This document shows positions 19,487-29,992 of a stretch of DNA of 64,000 bases, piece by piece. Source of the stretch: Pseudomonas guineae (GTDB lineage: Bacteria; Pseudomonadota; Gammaproteobacteria; Pseudomonadales; Pseudomonadaceae); the NCBI RefSeq assembly GCF_900113745.1, contig NZ_FOQL01000003.1:124001-188000 (forward strand), in the 5' to 3' direction. The position numbers were made by a program, and so were the translations under genes. The notes beneath the pieces are model-generated. The model was not told the DNA's origin. It ran no database searches and was given only the letters and a program-made list of their open reading frames with translations. The stretch's first letter is position 1. Every line of letters begins with the position of its first letter.

Positions 19487-20890
19487 TCAGTGCCCGGCGG
19501 GCTCGTCGCTAACGGTGGTGACCGCCATACTGGTTGACAGGCTGGGAGTGCCTAACATGGCCATATCCAGATCGGCCTTGGCCGTCCAGAAGTCACGCTG
19601 CGCCTGCAGGTAACCATCGACCGCGAGGATCTGTTTGCGCGCATCGGCGAGCAGATCGAAGGTGCTGATAAACATGCCGTTGTATTGCAGGACGTTTTCT
19701 TCGGCGATACGCGCCCGCAGCGGTATCACCTCATCGCGGTAATGCCGCGCGATGTCATGGGCCGCCCGATAGCCCAGGTACGCTTCGCGCACCTGTGAGC
19801 GGGCATTGACCGCCGTCGCGGCCGCGCGATTAAGCATCTGCCGGTACTGCGCCTCGGCTTTGGCGACCTTGGCCCCGCTCCAGTCGAACAGCGGCAACTC
19901 GACGCTGATCTCATAACCGCGTTGAGTTGGCTCCTCGTTTGAGCGGTTGCTCACTACACCCAGCTCCAGCACGTTGATAAAACGCGTGGTTTTACTGAGT
20001 CCCAGGTTGCTGGCCAGCCGTTCGGCGTCCAGGCGCACGGCCTGAATATCCACGCGTTGCGCCATCGCTAGGCGCTCAACATCTGGAAGCTGCTCGGCCA
20101 TAGCCGGCAACTCCGGCAGACGCTCAGGCAGGCGATAATCGATCTGCTCGCCCCACAATCCCAGTAACCGCGTTAGTTGCTCACGCGCCTGCACCCGTGC
20201 TTGTTCAGCGCGAATCAAATTCAAGCCGGCATCGGCGTAAAAGCTCTGCTCCTGCGCCTGCTGCAGCAGGGTGTAGTTGCCCACTGCCGCTAAGCGCCGT
20301 GCCAGTTCAGCACCCGCCTCAGCGGAGTCCATCACTTGGCGCATAAAGCCCAAGCTTTCCTGCGCCGCTACTGCGCCATACCAGGCCTTGCGCGTCTGTG
20401 TAGCCAATTCAAACAGGGCTAGATTGGTTTGCCGTTGCACCTGCTCGAAACGCTTGGCCTCCATGCCGGAGGTCAGCGGCATGGCAATCAGGCGCGCCAG
20501 GTTGATATGCAGACCGCGTTCATATTCCACCTCGGTGCCTTTCTCCAGCCGGCCGAAGGAAAACCCAGGGTTAGGGATACGCCCCGCCTGCACACGCTCG
20601 GCTTCGCTGATGCCCAGCTCGTCGAAACTGGCCTGCAAGCTGCGGTTATTCAGCAAGGCAACCTGCACTGCCGTTTCTACCGTCAGCGGCTGCGCCAACA
20701 ACTCAGCGACGCGATCGGCCAGCTGGCTGCGCTGCTCTGGGGTTTTCGCCCACACCACCTGTTTATCCAGTTGCGCGCCAGCCTGCTCCACGGCTGTGAA
20801 GCCGCCATCCGGGGTAAAGCTGGCGCAACCGCCGAGCAGCGCAAGCAATGCAAAGAGCAATCCGCCCTTAGCGCGTGAAAAGAGCGTCAT
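19487..20890 (-). CDS. TolC-family outer membrane lipoprotein of the copper unit
   Basis: The long open frame reaches 21181, but the sensible start is the ATG at 20890 (MTLFSRAKGGLLFALLALLGGC). That gives 467 residues and a lipoprotein signal with the lipobox Cys at residue 22. The rest has the repeated helical pattern of outer membrane efflux proteins (two OEP domains; QAQEQSFYADAGLNLIRAEQ and similar). In copper regions such proteins may act as CusC-like channels. No RND pump or membrane-fusion gene lies next to it, so its partner must be elsewhere, or it may serve another role such as a CopB-like function. Confidence 0.82.
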   Translation of the reverse strand: MTLFSRAKGGLLFALLALLGGCASFTPDGGFTAVEQAGAQLDKQVVWAKTPEQRSQLADRVAELLAQPLTVETAVQVALLNNRSLQASFDELGISEAERVQAGRIPNPGFSFGRLEKGTEVEYERGLHINLARLIAMPLTSGMEAKRFEQVQRQTNLALFELATQTRKAWYGAVAAQESLGFMRQVMDSAEAGAELARRLAAVGNYTLLQQAQEQSFYADAGLNLIRAEQARVQAREQLTRLLGLWGEQIDYRLPERLPELPAMAEQLPDVERLAMAQRVDIQAVRLDAERLASNLGLSKTTRFINVLELGVVSNRSNEEPTQRGYEISVELPLFDWSGAKVAKAEAQYRQMLNRAAATAVNARSQVREAYLGYRAAHDIARHYRDEVIPLRARIAEENVLQYNGMFISTFDLLADARKQILAVDGYLQAQRDFWTAKADLDMAMLGTPSLSTSMAVTTVSDEPAGH

Positions 20891-20900
20891 AGGTCGCGCC

Positions 20901-21215
20901 TCAATGATGGTCATGCGGGTTATCCCCCATCGGCATTGCAGAGGGCGCAGGCGCACTTTCGCTCGGCTGTTCCCAGGGCTCCATGGCATAGGTGCGCCAG
21001 CCACCGATGCGACCCACCAGGTCATTAGCCTCGCGCCAGTTTTGCAGCGGTTGCTCGCGAAAACCTTGGTAGGTTTTGAGCGGCGATTGATAGTCCAGGG
21101 CCGTGGTGGCAGCCGTGCTGTCAAGCGGATCGGGCAATTCAGCCCAAGCGCCGACGGGAAGTAGCAACACCAGACAGGCAAGCGCCTGCTGACGAAAAAA
21201 AAGACAACACTTCAT
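20901..21215 (-). CDS. Small secreted protein of the copper unit, unknown function
   Basis: The chosen start MKCCLFFRQQALACLVLLLPVG (21215) gives 104 residues and a signal peptide cleaved after AWA. The mature protein contains the pattern LPDPLD, then LDYQSPLKTYQGFREQPL, NDLVGRIGGW, and a C-terminal Met/His end (MPMGDNPHDHH). I do not recognise a named domain. The His-rich end and its position ten bases before the TolC gene suggest a periplasmic metal-related role. The longer open frame to 21284 has no signal sequence at its front. Confidence 0.65.
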   Translation of the reverse strand: MKCCLFFRQQALACLVLLLPVGAWAELPDPLDSTAATTALDYQSPLKTYQGFREQPLQNWREANDLVGRIGGWRTYAMEPWEQPSESAPAPSAMPMGDNPHDHH

Positions 21216-21337
21216 CGAAACATCTCGCATGCAGCGGCGTTGCCTGCGTAGGACAGGCGAGCGACCGCTATGAGCTAAATACACGGAGTACGCAAAACGG
21301 CTTAAACTTAGGCCGGTACGTCAACGCATGGTTTGGC

Positions 21338-21754
21338 TTAGGCGAGAAACAGGCGGGGGGGTCTTTCCGGGGTTTCGGCGATAAAACCGACAAACTGATT
21401 CAGGCGTGCCATCGAGGGCTCAATGGCGTGCAACGGGGAAGCACTGCTGGTCAACGAACTGAGGGTCACAGCACCGACGCAGAACGCACAGAGGCTGCAC
21501 AGGCTGTTATCCGCGGTAGGCGCACCCGTGTCTGAACTGTCGAGGTTACTGGCGTGATGCACAGCGTGATCAGCAACGGCAGATTGGGGCATGAGCATGG
21601 CGCCTGGATGATGCGCAGCCATTTGCGGATCATCTTGAGCCGCCGAGCCACTGGACTGCGTAACTGCGCATAACTGCATGCTGATAGCCGCCATGCTCTG
21701 CGCCGGGAGGGCGAGCATTAGCATCCAGATCAGGACAGTTTTCAGTGAGCGCAT
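21338..21754 (-). CDS. DUF2946-like secreted protein, likely copper-linked
   Basis: The 138-residue protein has a signal peptide (about 1-22, ending SMAA). A His/Met-containing middle (MAAHHPGAMLMPQ and HAVHHASN) follows, then a CSLCAFC cysteine cluster, a hydrophobic stretch, and the end ERPPRLFLA. Length, layout and the C-terminal RPP pattern resemble DUF2946 proteins found in metal resistance loci, though the match is by eye. It is the first minus-strand gene of the copper unit. The 122-base gap before the next gene may hold a second promoter. Confidence 0.55.
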   Translation of the reverse strand: MRSLKTVLIWMLMLALPAQSMAAISMQLCAVTQSSGSAAQDDPQMAAHHPGAMLMPQSAVADHAVHHASNLDSSDTGAPTADNSLCSLCAFCVGAVTLSSLTSSASPLHAIEPSMARLNQFVGFIAETPERPPRLFLA

Positions 21755-21916
21755 AATAATCAGGCGTCTGCGAGCAACATGGGTAAGCGATTATCCACCG
21801 ATTAGTCCATTTGTACACCGCTGACAATAAGAACAAGGTTTTTATGCATGAGGGGGTTCGACGAACCGCTCAATAACCTGCTGTCGTGCAGGCTATTGGT
21901 ACCGGCAAACCAAGCA

Positions 21917-22219
21917 TCAGCTCAAGCGTGACGTCGACTTGCGAACGATTTTGATCGAGTGCTTAAGCGTCGGCTTGCGCGTTACGCTGATGGCTTTTCG
22001 GGTCACCGTATCTATGGTGATATTCCAGAAACCGCTGCTAGGTACGGTGATCTTCGCCGGAAAGGTGTCAAATGCGCCACCGTGGTAGGTGTGGCGGCCG
22101 CCATTCTTAAAGCTGCGGAAATTGGCATCGCTCATCAGTCGAATATTGCAGGTTTGCGAGCATACAATCTCGACGACGTCGTCTTCATTGAGGTGTTCGC
22201 GCTGGTGTATAAATTTCAT
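21917..22219 (-). CDS. DUF1883 family protein
   Basis: This 100-residue soluble protein begins MKFIHQREHLNEDDVVEI and includes SFKNGGRHTYHGGAFDTFPAKITVPSSG. I recognise this as a DUF1883 domain, a small beta-rich fold of unknown function seen alone or linked to TIR-type domains. Here it stands alone, with a basic C-terminal tail (about 75-100). It is transcribed divergently from the RlmN-like gene and shows no operon partner. Confidence 0.7.
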   Translation of the reverse strand: MKFIHQREHLNEDDVVEIVCSQTCNIRLMSDANFRSFKNGGRHTYHGGAFDTFPAKITVPSSGFWNITIDTVTRKAISVTRKPTLKHSIKIVRKSTSRLS

Positions 22220-22373
22220 CTACCGCTCCGCACAGCTGGGTCAGGCTTATCAGGCCGCTAGTATGAGTGTCAGGCACAGGTTGAGCAAAGGCTAAGCCAT
22301 TTTGTATCCGCTCAACGCTTGTCTAGTTCAACGCATACCGCCGCCGCCTGACCGGTGATAGCATGCGCGCCCC

Positions 22374-23405
22374 ATGAATATTGACCAATTCCACCAGCGC
22401 CTTACCGACCTCGGTGCCAAGCCTATGCACATCGGGCGGATTACCCGTGCCTGGCTGGGCGGCAAGCCGCTGGATACGGGTACGCGTAATCAGAAAACCG
22501 AGAACTTTCTACCGTTGGCGGTGCGTAACGCATTGCCCGAGCTGAGCCGCGAACTCGACGCTCTGGCCCGTTTGAGCTCCGAACACCCTGCTGCAGATGG
22601 CTCGGCACGCCTGCTGGTGGATTTGGCCGACAAGCAAATGGTGGAAAGCGTGCTGCTGCCGCGCGATGGCCTGTGCGTGTCCAGCCAAGTCGGTTGCGCG
22701 GTGGGCTGCGTATTCTGCATGACCGGCAAGAGCGGCCTGCTGCGCCAGCTGAGCACCACTGAGATTCTTGCTCAGGTGGCCCTAGCCCGGCGCTTTCGCC
22801 CGGTAAAGAAAGTGGTGTTTATGGGCATGGGCGAGCCGGCACACAACCTCGACAACGTGCTGGAGGCGATCAACCTACTCGGCACAGAGGGCGGCATTGG
22901 TCAACGCAACTTGGTGTTCTCCACCGTGGGTGACCCTCGGGTATTCGAGCGCTTGCCGCAGCAGCAAGTCAAACCGGCCCTAGCGCTATCGCTGCACAGC
23001 ACCGATGCCGAACTGCGCCAGCAGCTGCTGCCGCGCGCACCGCGAATTGACCCTGAAGAACTGGTTGAGCTGGGTGAAATATACGCACGGAAAATCGACT
23101 ATCCGATCCAGTACCAATGGACACTGCTCAAGGGCATCAATGACAGCCAAGAGGAAATGGACGGCATCCTGCGGCTACTCAAGGGCAAGTACGCGATCAT
23201 GAACCTGATCCCCTACAACAGCCTGGAAGCAGACGAGTTCCAACGCCCCGAGGGCGACCGTATCGTGCAAATCGTGCGCTACCTGCACAGCCGTGGCGTA
23301 CTGACCAAGGTACGCAACTCGGCGGGTCAGGATATTGATGGCGGCTGCGGGCAGCTACGGGCCCGGGCGACCGCAGTACTGGAGCGCCGTATAAGCCGTA
23401 CATAA
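22374..23405 (+). CDS. RlmN/Cfr-like radical SAM RNA methyltransferase paralogue
   Basis: The protein has 343 residues. The radical SAM cysteines are C108, C112 and C115 (CAVGCVFC). The second-shell methyl-carrying cysteine is C325 (DIDGGCGQL), and MGMGEPAHN matches the RlmN/Cfr core. The N-terminal domain differs from canonical RlmN, which usually sits next to pilF and ispG in pseudomonads, so this is probably a second, paralogous family member. By family it would methylate C2 or C8 of an adenosine in RNA. The target is not known from sequence. A strong bidirectional terminator separates it from nfuA. Confidence 0.82.
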   Translation: MNIDQFHQRLTDLGAKPMHIGRITRAWLGGKPLDTGTRNQKTENFLPLAVRNALPELSRELDALARLSSEHPAADGSARLLVDLADKQMVESVLLPRDGLCVSSQVGCAVGCVFCMTGKSGLLRQLSTTEILAQVALARRFRPVKKVVFMGMGEPAHNLDNVLEAINLLGTEGGIGQRNLVFSTVGDPRVFERLPQQQVKPALALSLHSTDAELRQQLLPRAPRIDPEELVELGEIYARKIDYPIQYQWTLLKGINDSQEEMDGILRLLKGKYAIMNLIPYNSLEADEFQRPEGDRIVQIVRYLHSRGVLTKVRNSAGQDIDGGCGQLRARATAVLERRISRT

Positions 23406-23463
23406 GTGATGACTGCACTGTTTCCGCGAACCAGCGCTTTATCAAACAACCAGCACCATAAAA

Positions 23464-23487
23464 AATGCCCGCAGTGCGCGGGCATTT
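23464..23487. terminator. Bidirectional rho-independent terminator
   Basis: TGCCCGC (23466-23472) pairs with GCGGGCA (23478-23484) around a five-base loop. It is flanked by A5 on the left and T6 on the right, so it can stop transcription from both the RlmN-like gene and the convergent nfuA. Confidence 0.85.
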
Positions 23488-23502
23488 TTTATGGCCATCT
23501 AC

Positions 23503-24087
23503 TTAGTAGTAGGCGTTTTCCTTGATGCTGTGATCGGTCACATCACGCACGCCTTTGAGCTCAGGAATACGCTCCAGCAAGGTTTTTTCGATGCCTTCCT
23601 TAAGGGTCAGGTCGACCTGACCGCAGCCCTGGCAGCCGCCGCCGAACTTCAGCACCGCAATACCATCTTCAACCACGTCGATTAGGCTAACTTCACCGCC
23701 ATGGCTGGCCAAACCGGGATTGATCTCGGTTTGCAGGTAGTAGCTGATGCGCTCGTTAAGTGGGCTGTCATCATTAACCATCGGCACTTTGGCGTTCGGT
23801 GCTTTGATGGTCAGCTGGCCGCCCATGCGGTCGGTGGCGTAATCGACCACAGCATCGTCGAGAAACGGCTCGCTAACGGCGTCAATCCAAGCGGTGAAGG
23901 TAGCCAGGCCCAAGGCAGTATCTTCAGCCTTCTGCTCGCCCGGCTTGCAGTAGGCAATGCAGGTTTCGGCGTACTGGGTGCCTGGCTGGGTGATAAACAC
24001 GCGAATGCCGATGCCTGGGGTGTTCTGCTTGCTCAGCAGATCAGCCAGATAATCGTGGGCAGCGTCGGTAATGATAATGGTGCTCAT
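23503..24087 (-). CDS. nfuA: Fe-S biogenesis protein NfuA
   Basis: The protein has 194 residues from the MSTIIIT start. An ATG-like start five residues upstream is less likely. The degenerate A-type (HesB-like) domain occupies about residues 1-95. The NifU-like domain follows at about 105-185, with the CxxC cluster ligands C152 and C155 ([10 protein letters not shown]), aligned with C149 and C152 of E. coli NfuA. It carries a 4Fe-4S cluster to target apoproteins, particularly under oxidative or iron stress. Confidence 0.92.
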   Translation of the reverse strand: MSTIIITDAAHDYLADLLSKQNTPGIGIRVFITQPGTQYAETCIAYCKPGEQKAEDTALGLATFTAWIDAVSEPFLDDAVVDYATDRMGGQLTIKAPNAKVPMVNDDSPLNERISYYLQTEINPGLASHGGEVSLIDVVEDGIAVLKFGGGCQGCGQVDLTLKEGIEKTLLERIPELKGVRDVTDHSIKENAYY

Positions 24088-24197
24088 GGCAACTCCTCGC
24101 AAACATGGGCGCAGTGTACGCCACTCGCCAGCGCCGGCAAAGTCCTAGTGTTTTAGTAGGAATAGCATTCAATCGGCCTAATTATCCCAGCACGCGG

Positions 24198-24878
24198 TTA
24201 TCGGCAGAGAAAAGCTGCAACCGCATCAGCGGCACTAAGCAGGTGCTGTTGATGGGTAAAGCCTGAGCTTTTCAGCGGTTTCAGGTCGTGATCACCGGCG
24301 ACCAACCAGTGCAGCCTGACCGACTCCGACAGGTTATAGCCGGCAACCGCCTGACGATTGCCCAAGGCATCACGCTCGCCTTGGATGATCAGTGTCGGCG
24401 TTTGCAACTCGGCCAGGTGCGCTACCCGTGGTTTCTCCGGTTTGCCAACGGCGTAGAAGGGATAACCCAGACACACCAACGCGTCCACGTTTAACTCATC
24501 AGCCAGCAGGCTGGCCATGCGTCCGCCCATCGACTTGCCACCGATGGCCAATGGTCCTGCGACCTGTTGGCGCACTTGCAGATAGACCGCGCGCCATTGC
24601 TCGAGCAGTTTGGCCTGTGGATTAGGCGGACGTTTTTTGCCGTCCAAACGCCGCGCCGCCATATAAGCAAACTCAAAGCGCAGCACCGCAATTCCGCGCG
24701 CAGCCAGCAGTTGCGCCATTTCCTGCATAAACGCGCTGTCCATCGGCGCACCTGCACCATGGGCCAGGATCAAGGTCGCGCGCGGCTCGCCTACCGGGCG
24801 ATCCCACAACCAACTGCCTCCGTCCTGACCTTGCTGACATTGATCCTCGTCAATACCTGCCTCGCGCCCTTTGCTCAT
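24198..24878 (-). CDS. Alpha/beta hydrolase, KANL3/Tex30-like
   Basis: The 226-residue protein has an alpha/beta hydrolase fold. The segment LILAHGAGAPMDSAFMQEMA carries the oxyanion loop, the nucleophile elbow is GKSMGGRMAS, and the catalytic Asp and His are likely in QGERDALG and AGDHDLKP. This pattern fits the small hydrolase family often annotated as a dienelactone hydrolase-like or Tex30-type protein. The substrate is unknown. It is divergent from the first ccoN gene. Confidence 0.7.
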   Translation of the reverse strand: MSKGREAGIDEDQCQQGQDGGSWLWDRPVGEPRATLILAHGAGAPMDSAFMQEMAQLLAARGIAVLRFEFAYMAARRLDGKKRPPNPQAKLLEQWRAVYLQVRQQVAGPLAIGGKSMGGRMASLLADELNVDALVCLGYPFYAVGKPEKPRVAHLAELQTPTLIIQGERDALGNRQAVAGYNLSESVRLHWLVAGDHDLKPLKSSGFTHQQHLLSAADAVAAFLCR

Positions 24879-24893
24879 GCTTGCCTCGCTTAA

Positions 24894-24945
24894 AAAATCA
24901 GTTGGACTGCGGAACAGATCGTACAGGTCCGCAGCCGCTGATTTT
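24894..24945. repeat. Interrupted inverted repeat between hydrolase and ccoN2
   Basis: AAAATCAG (24894-24901) pairs with CTGATTTT (24938-24945). Inside it CTGCGGA (24907-24913) pairs with TCCGCAG (24928-24934), leaving a 14-base loop. The structure sits in the divergent promoter region. It could be an operator dyad or an RNA hairpin in the ccoN leader. No clear ANR box was found here. Confidence 0.55.
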
Positions 24946-24984
24946 CGATGATCGGTCTATAACCGTGGATGGAAGCCCGCACAG

Positions 24985-26435
<1,451 letters not shown>

Positions 26436-26436
<1 letters not shown>

Positions 26437-27044
26437 TGAGACACGAAATACTCGAGAAGAACATCGGCCTAATGGCGCTGATGATGGTCCTGGCCGTGAG
26501 TATCGGCGGCCTGACGCAGATCGTGCCGCTGTTCTTTCAGGATGTCACCAACGAGCCGGTAGCGGGCCTCAAGCCTTATACCGCGCTGCAACTGGAAGGT
26601 CGTGACATCTATATCCGCGAAGGCTGCGTCGGTTGCCACTCGCAGATGATCCGCCCATTCCGCGCCGAAACCGAGCGCTACGGCCATTACTCGGTGGCCG
26701 GTGAAAGCGTCTACGACCATCCCTTCCTCTGGGGTTCCAAGCGCACCGGGCCAGACCTGGCCCGCGTAGGCGGTCGCTACTCAGATGAATGGCAGCGTGC
26801 ACACCTGTATAACCCGCGCAATGTGGTGCCGGAGTCAAAGATGCCTGCCTACCCCTGGCTGGTGGAAAGCACACTGGACGGCAATAACACCCCGGCCAAG
26901 ATGAAGGCGTTACGCATGGTTGGCGTGCCGTATAGCGACGCAGACATTGCCGGGGCCAGCGACGCCGTCAAAGGCAAGAGCGAAATGGACGCCATGGTTG
27001 CCTACCTGCAAGTGCTTGGCACTGCCGTGAAGAACAAGAGGTAG
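26436..27044 (+). CDS. ccoO: cbb3 oxidase subunit II, mono-haem cytochrome c (first copy)
   Basis: The protein has 202 residues with one N-terminal membrane anchor (about 10-30). The c-type haem motif is CVGCH at 64-68 and the distal Met is probably in [10 protein letters not shown]. It passes electrons to CcoN. Start and stop are tightly packed between ccoN and ccoQ. It is very similar to the second copy at 29992. Confidence 0.92.
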
Positions 27045-27048
27045 GGCT

Positions 27049-27234
27049 ATGTCATTCGAACTTATTGATATCGGCACGATGCGCGGCATTGGTACGGCAC
27101 TGGTTCTGCTGTCCTTTGTTTGCGTCACCCTGTGGGCGTACAGCGGCAAGCGCCGCGTGGCCTTCGACCAGGCAGCACAACTGCCCTTTGCCGATGAACC
27201 CCCGCTGGCAGTAATAAGGAGCAAGACCCCATGA
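27049..27234 (+). CDS. ccoQ: cbb3 oxidase small subunit (first copy)
   Basis: The 61-residue protein has one membrane segment (about 8-28) followed by a short charged tail with LPFADEPP. This is the typical form of CcoQ, which stabilises the complex. It overlaps ccoP by four bases. Confidence 0.85.
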   Translation: MSFELIDIGTMRGIGTALVLLSFVCVTLWAYSGKRRVAFDQAAQLPFADEPPLAVIRSKTP

Positions 27235-28169
27235 GCACGTTCTGGAGCTGGTACATCACCCTGCTGACTGTCGGCACCCTGCTCGCCCTGTCCTGGCTAA
27301 TTTTTGCCACCCGCAAAAGCGAAGTTCACAAGAATCCAACAGATCAGACCATGGGTCATGCCTTCGATGGCATCGAGGAATATGACAATCCATTGCCCAA
27401 GTGGTGGTTCATGCTGTTTGTCGGCACCATCGTCTTCTCAATTGGCTACCTGGTGCTGTACCCCGGCTTGGGCAACTGGAAAGGTGTGCTGCCGGGCTAC
27501 GAAGGTGGTTGGACCCAGGTCAAGCAGTGGCAGCACGAAGTCGACAAGGCCGATGAGCTGTACGGGCCGATCTTCGCCAAATACGCTGCCATGCCCTTGG
27601 AGGAAGTGGCCAAAGACGAGCAGGCGTTGAAAATGGGCGGCCGCATGTTTGCCACCTATTGCTCGGTCTGCCATGGCTCCGACGCCAAGGGCGCAGTGGG
27701 CTTCCCTAACCTCACCGACAGCCACTGGCGCTGGGGCGGCGAGCCATCCATCATTAAGACCACCATTCTCAATGGCCGCATGGGCGCAATGCCCGCTTGG
27801 GCGCCGGTCATCGGCGAAGACGGCGTGCAACAAGTCGCGGCCTATGTGCGTAAAAACCTAGCCGACCTGTCGCTACCCGCCGATAAACCGTATGACCTCG
27901 ACAAGGGCGCTGCTATTTATGCCGCCAACTGCCTGGCTTGCCATGGTGCCAAAGGTAAAGGTATGGCCGTGCTCGGTGCGCCGGACCTGACCAGCCCAGC
28001 GGGCTGGATCTACGGCAGCAGCCTGGTGCAGTTGCAGCAAACCATCCGCCACGGTCGCAACGGCCAAATGCCGGCGCAAGAGCAATACCTGGGTAACGAT
28101 AAAGTGCACTTGCTGGCCGCTTATGTACTGAGCCTAAGCCAGAATCAGCAGAGCGCTGCTGCGCAGTAA
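27231..28169 (+). CDS. ccoP: cbb3 oxidase subunit III, di-haem cytochrome c (first copy)
   Basis: The 312-residue protein has two N-terminal membrane segments (about 5-25 and 57-77). Two c-type haem motifs follow: CSVCH at 144-148 and CLACH at 234-238. It accepts electrons from soluble cytochromes or the bc1 complex. Compared with the second copy it lacks about 17-20 residues just after the second membrane helix, in the loop before the first haem domain. Confidence 0.92.
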   Translation: MSTFWSWYITLLTVGTLLALSWLIFATRKSEVHKNPTDQTMGHAFDGIEEYDNPLPKWWFMLFVGTIVFSIGYLVLYPGLGNWKGVLPGYEGGWTQVKQWQHEVDKADELYGPIFAKYAAMPLEEVAKDEQALKMGGRMFATYCSVCHGSDAKGAVGFPNLTDSHWRWGGEPSIIKTTILNGRMGAMPAWAPVIGEDGVQQVAAYVRKNLADLSLPADKPYDLDKGAAIYAANCLACHGAKGKGMAVLGAPDLTSPAGWIYGSSLVQLQQTIRHGRNGQMPAQEQYLGNDKVHLLAAYVLSLSQNQQSAAAQ

Positions 28170-28549
28170 CCGATCAAAAGGCAACATGCGCCTGGCGCCT
28201 GATGTCGCCAGGCGTACTAAAACGCCTCTCCCAGCACCTGGGTGCCCGTCCGAACTGTGCGACCCAGAGTCGCACCCATCAGATCAAGTACACGCGCAAC
28301 GTTTGAGTTGAGCTAATCTTGTCCACAGTCGCCACCTGCCATAACTCCAAGGCGATTCCCATCTTTGCGCTACGCCTATTAAGGCATTTGTTACCTGCGG
28401 CAATGCCATGTAGCTACCCCTGTGCATGCTTGTCTACAGCGCTGAAAGCGCCTATCGCACCGGCTTGTGTCGTTGCAATGAGCACCTGCTTTATACATAC
28501 TTGCCGCCGATTTTTGCCCCTAAAAAATCCATTAACCGTGGAACCCATA
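28170..28549. other. Inter-operon region between the two cco operons
   Basis: This 380-base stretch has no convincing gene. An open frame runs in from 28319 but is only an upstream extension of ccoN. It holds two hairpins: 28189-28214, and GTGCGAC (28257-28263) with GTCGCAC (28269-28275). It should also contain the promoter of the second operon. I could not find a TTGAT-N4-ATCAA box, which agrees with the second operon being the constitutive copy in P. aeruginosa. Confidence 0.6.
28189..28214. terminator. GC-rich hairpin after the first ccoP
   Basis: CGCCTGGCG (28189-28197) pairs perfectly with CGCCAGGCG (28206-28214) across an 8-base loop, 20 bases after the ccoP stop. There is no T tract behind it, so it may act as an mRNA 3' stabiliser or partial terminator. 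Confidence 0.5.
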
Positions 28550-29992
28550 ATGAGCACAGCAATCAGTCAGACTGCTTATAACTACAAGGTGGTTCGCCAG
28601 TTCGCCGTAATGACGGTGATTTGGGGAGTCATTGGCATGTCTCTTGGTGTTTTCATCGCCGCGCAACTCGTGTGGCCTGAACTTAACCTAGGCATGGAAT
28701 GGACGACCTTCGGCCGTCTGCGTCCGCTACACACCAACGCGGTTATCTTCGCCTTTGGCGGATGTGCGTTGATGGCAACATCCTTTTATGTAGTGCAACG
28801 CACCAGCCAGGCTCGCCTGATCTCCGACGGCCTTGCGGCCTTCGTCTTCTGGGGCTGGCAAGCAGTCATTGTTGCAGCGGTCATCACTCTGCCTATGGGT
28901 TACACCGGTTCCAAGGAATACGCTGAGCTCGAGTGGCCAATCGACATCCTTCTCGGGATTGTCTGGGTCGCTTATGCCGTGGTGTTCTTCGGCACTATCG
29001 TGAAGCGCAAAACCAAGCATATATATGTGGGCAACTGGTTCTACGGTGCCTTCATTCTGGTTACCGCAATGCTGCACATCGTCAACAGCGCGGCCGTACC
29101 GGTCAGCCTGTTCAAGTCCTACTCGGCCTATGCTGGTGCGACCGACGCGATGATTCAGTGGTGGTACGGCCATAACGCCGTAGGTTTCTTCCTGACCACT
29201 GGCTTCCTGGGCATGATGTACTACTTCGTCCCCAAGCAGGCAGAGCGTCCGATCTACTCCTACCGCCTGTCTATCGTGCACTTCTGGGCGCTGATCACCC
29301 TGTATATCTGGGCGGGCCCGCACCACCTGCACTACACCGCACTGCCGGATTGGGCACAGTCCTTGGGCATGGCAATGTCGATCATTCTGCTGGCTCCAAG
29401 CTGGGGCGGCATGATCAACGGCATGATGAGCCTTTCAGGCGCCTGGCATAAGCTGCGCACCGACCCAATCCTGCGCTTCTTGGTGGTATCGCTGGCGTTC
29501 TACGGCATGTCGACCTTCGAAGGTCCGATGATGGCCATCAAGACCGTCAACGCACTGTCTCACTACACCGACTGGACCATCGGCCACGTTCACGCCGGTG
29601 CCCTCGGCTGGGTTGCGATGATTTCCATCGGCGCGCTGTATCACTTGCTACCGAAAGTATTTGGTCGCCCGCAGATGCATAGCGTTGGTCTGATCAACGC
29701 ACACTTCTGGTTGGCCACCATCGGCACCGTTCTTTATATCGCCTCGATGTGGGTTAACGGCATCACCCAAGGCCTGATGTGGCGTGCAGTCAATGAAGAC
29801 GGCACCCTCACCTACTCCTTCGTTGAAGCGCTGGAAGCCAGCCATCCAGGCTACGTGGTGCGCATGATTGGTGGTGCGTTCTTCGTCACTGGCATGCTGC
29901 TGATGGCTTACAACACTTACCGTACCGTGCGTGCCGCGAAAGCTTCGGAATACGAAGTGGCTGCACAGATTCCAGTCGGAGTAGCGCACTGA
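28550..29992 (+). CDS. ccoN: cbb3 cytochrome c oxidase catalytic subunit I (second copy)
   Basis: The start is the ATG at 28550 ([15 protein letters not shown]), giving 480 residues. The frame is open for another 231 bases upstream, but the extra residues have no counterpart in the other copy. All haem-copper His motifs of the first copy are present, and the two proteins look largely identical, differing mainly in the first 130 and last 30 residues. By order this is the cco1 copy. It overlaps ccoO by one base. Confidence 0.92.
   Translation: MSTAISQTAYNYKVVRQFAVMTVIWGVIGMSLGVFIAAQLVWPELNLGMEWTTFGRLRPLHTNAVIFAFGGCALMATSFYVVQRTSQARLISDGLAAFVFWGWQAVIVAAVITLPMGYTGSKEYAELEWPIDILLGIVWVAYAVVFFGTIVKRKTKHIYVGNWFYGAFILVTAMLHIVNSAAVPVSLFKSYSAYAGATDAMIQWWYGHNAVGFFLTTGFLGMMYYFVPKQAERPIYSYRLSIVHFWALITLYIWAGPHHLHYTALPDWAQSLGMAMSIILLAPSWGGMINGMMSLSGAWHKLRTDPILRFLVVSLAFYGMSTFEGPMMAIKTVNALSHYTDWTIGHVHAGALGWVAMISIGALYHLLPKVFGRPQMHSVGLINAHFWLATIGTVLYIASMWVNGITQGLMWRAVNEDGTLTYSFVEALEASHPGYVVRMIGGAFFVTGMLLMAYNTYRTVRAAKASEYEVAAQIPVGVAH

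Noticed and set aside
20891-21181. N-terminal extension of the TolC gene
   Set aside because: The extension overlaps the upstream secreted protein gene and would bury the lipoprotein signal peptide that begins at 20890.
21959-22261. Plus-strand open frame of 100 codons opposite the DUF1883 gene
   Set aside because: It is the antisense of a recognised domain and has no signature of its own.
28300-28330. TTGAGTTGAGCTAATC upstream of the second ccoN as an ANR box
   Set aside because: Neither half-site nor spacing fits TTGAT-N4-ATCAA.
28319-28549. 77-residue N-terminal extension of the second ccoN
   Set aside because: It is absent from the first copy; the ATG at 28550 aligns with the expected CcoN start.
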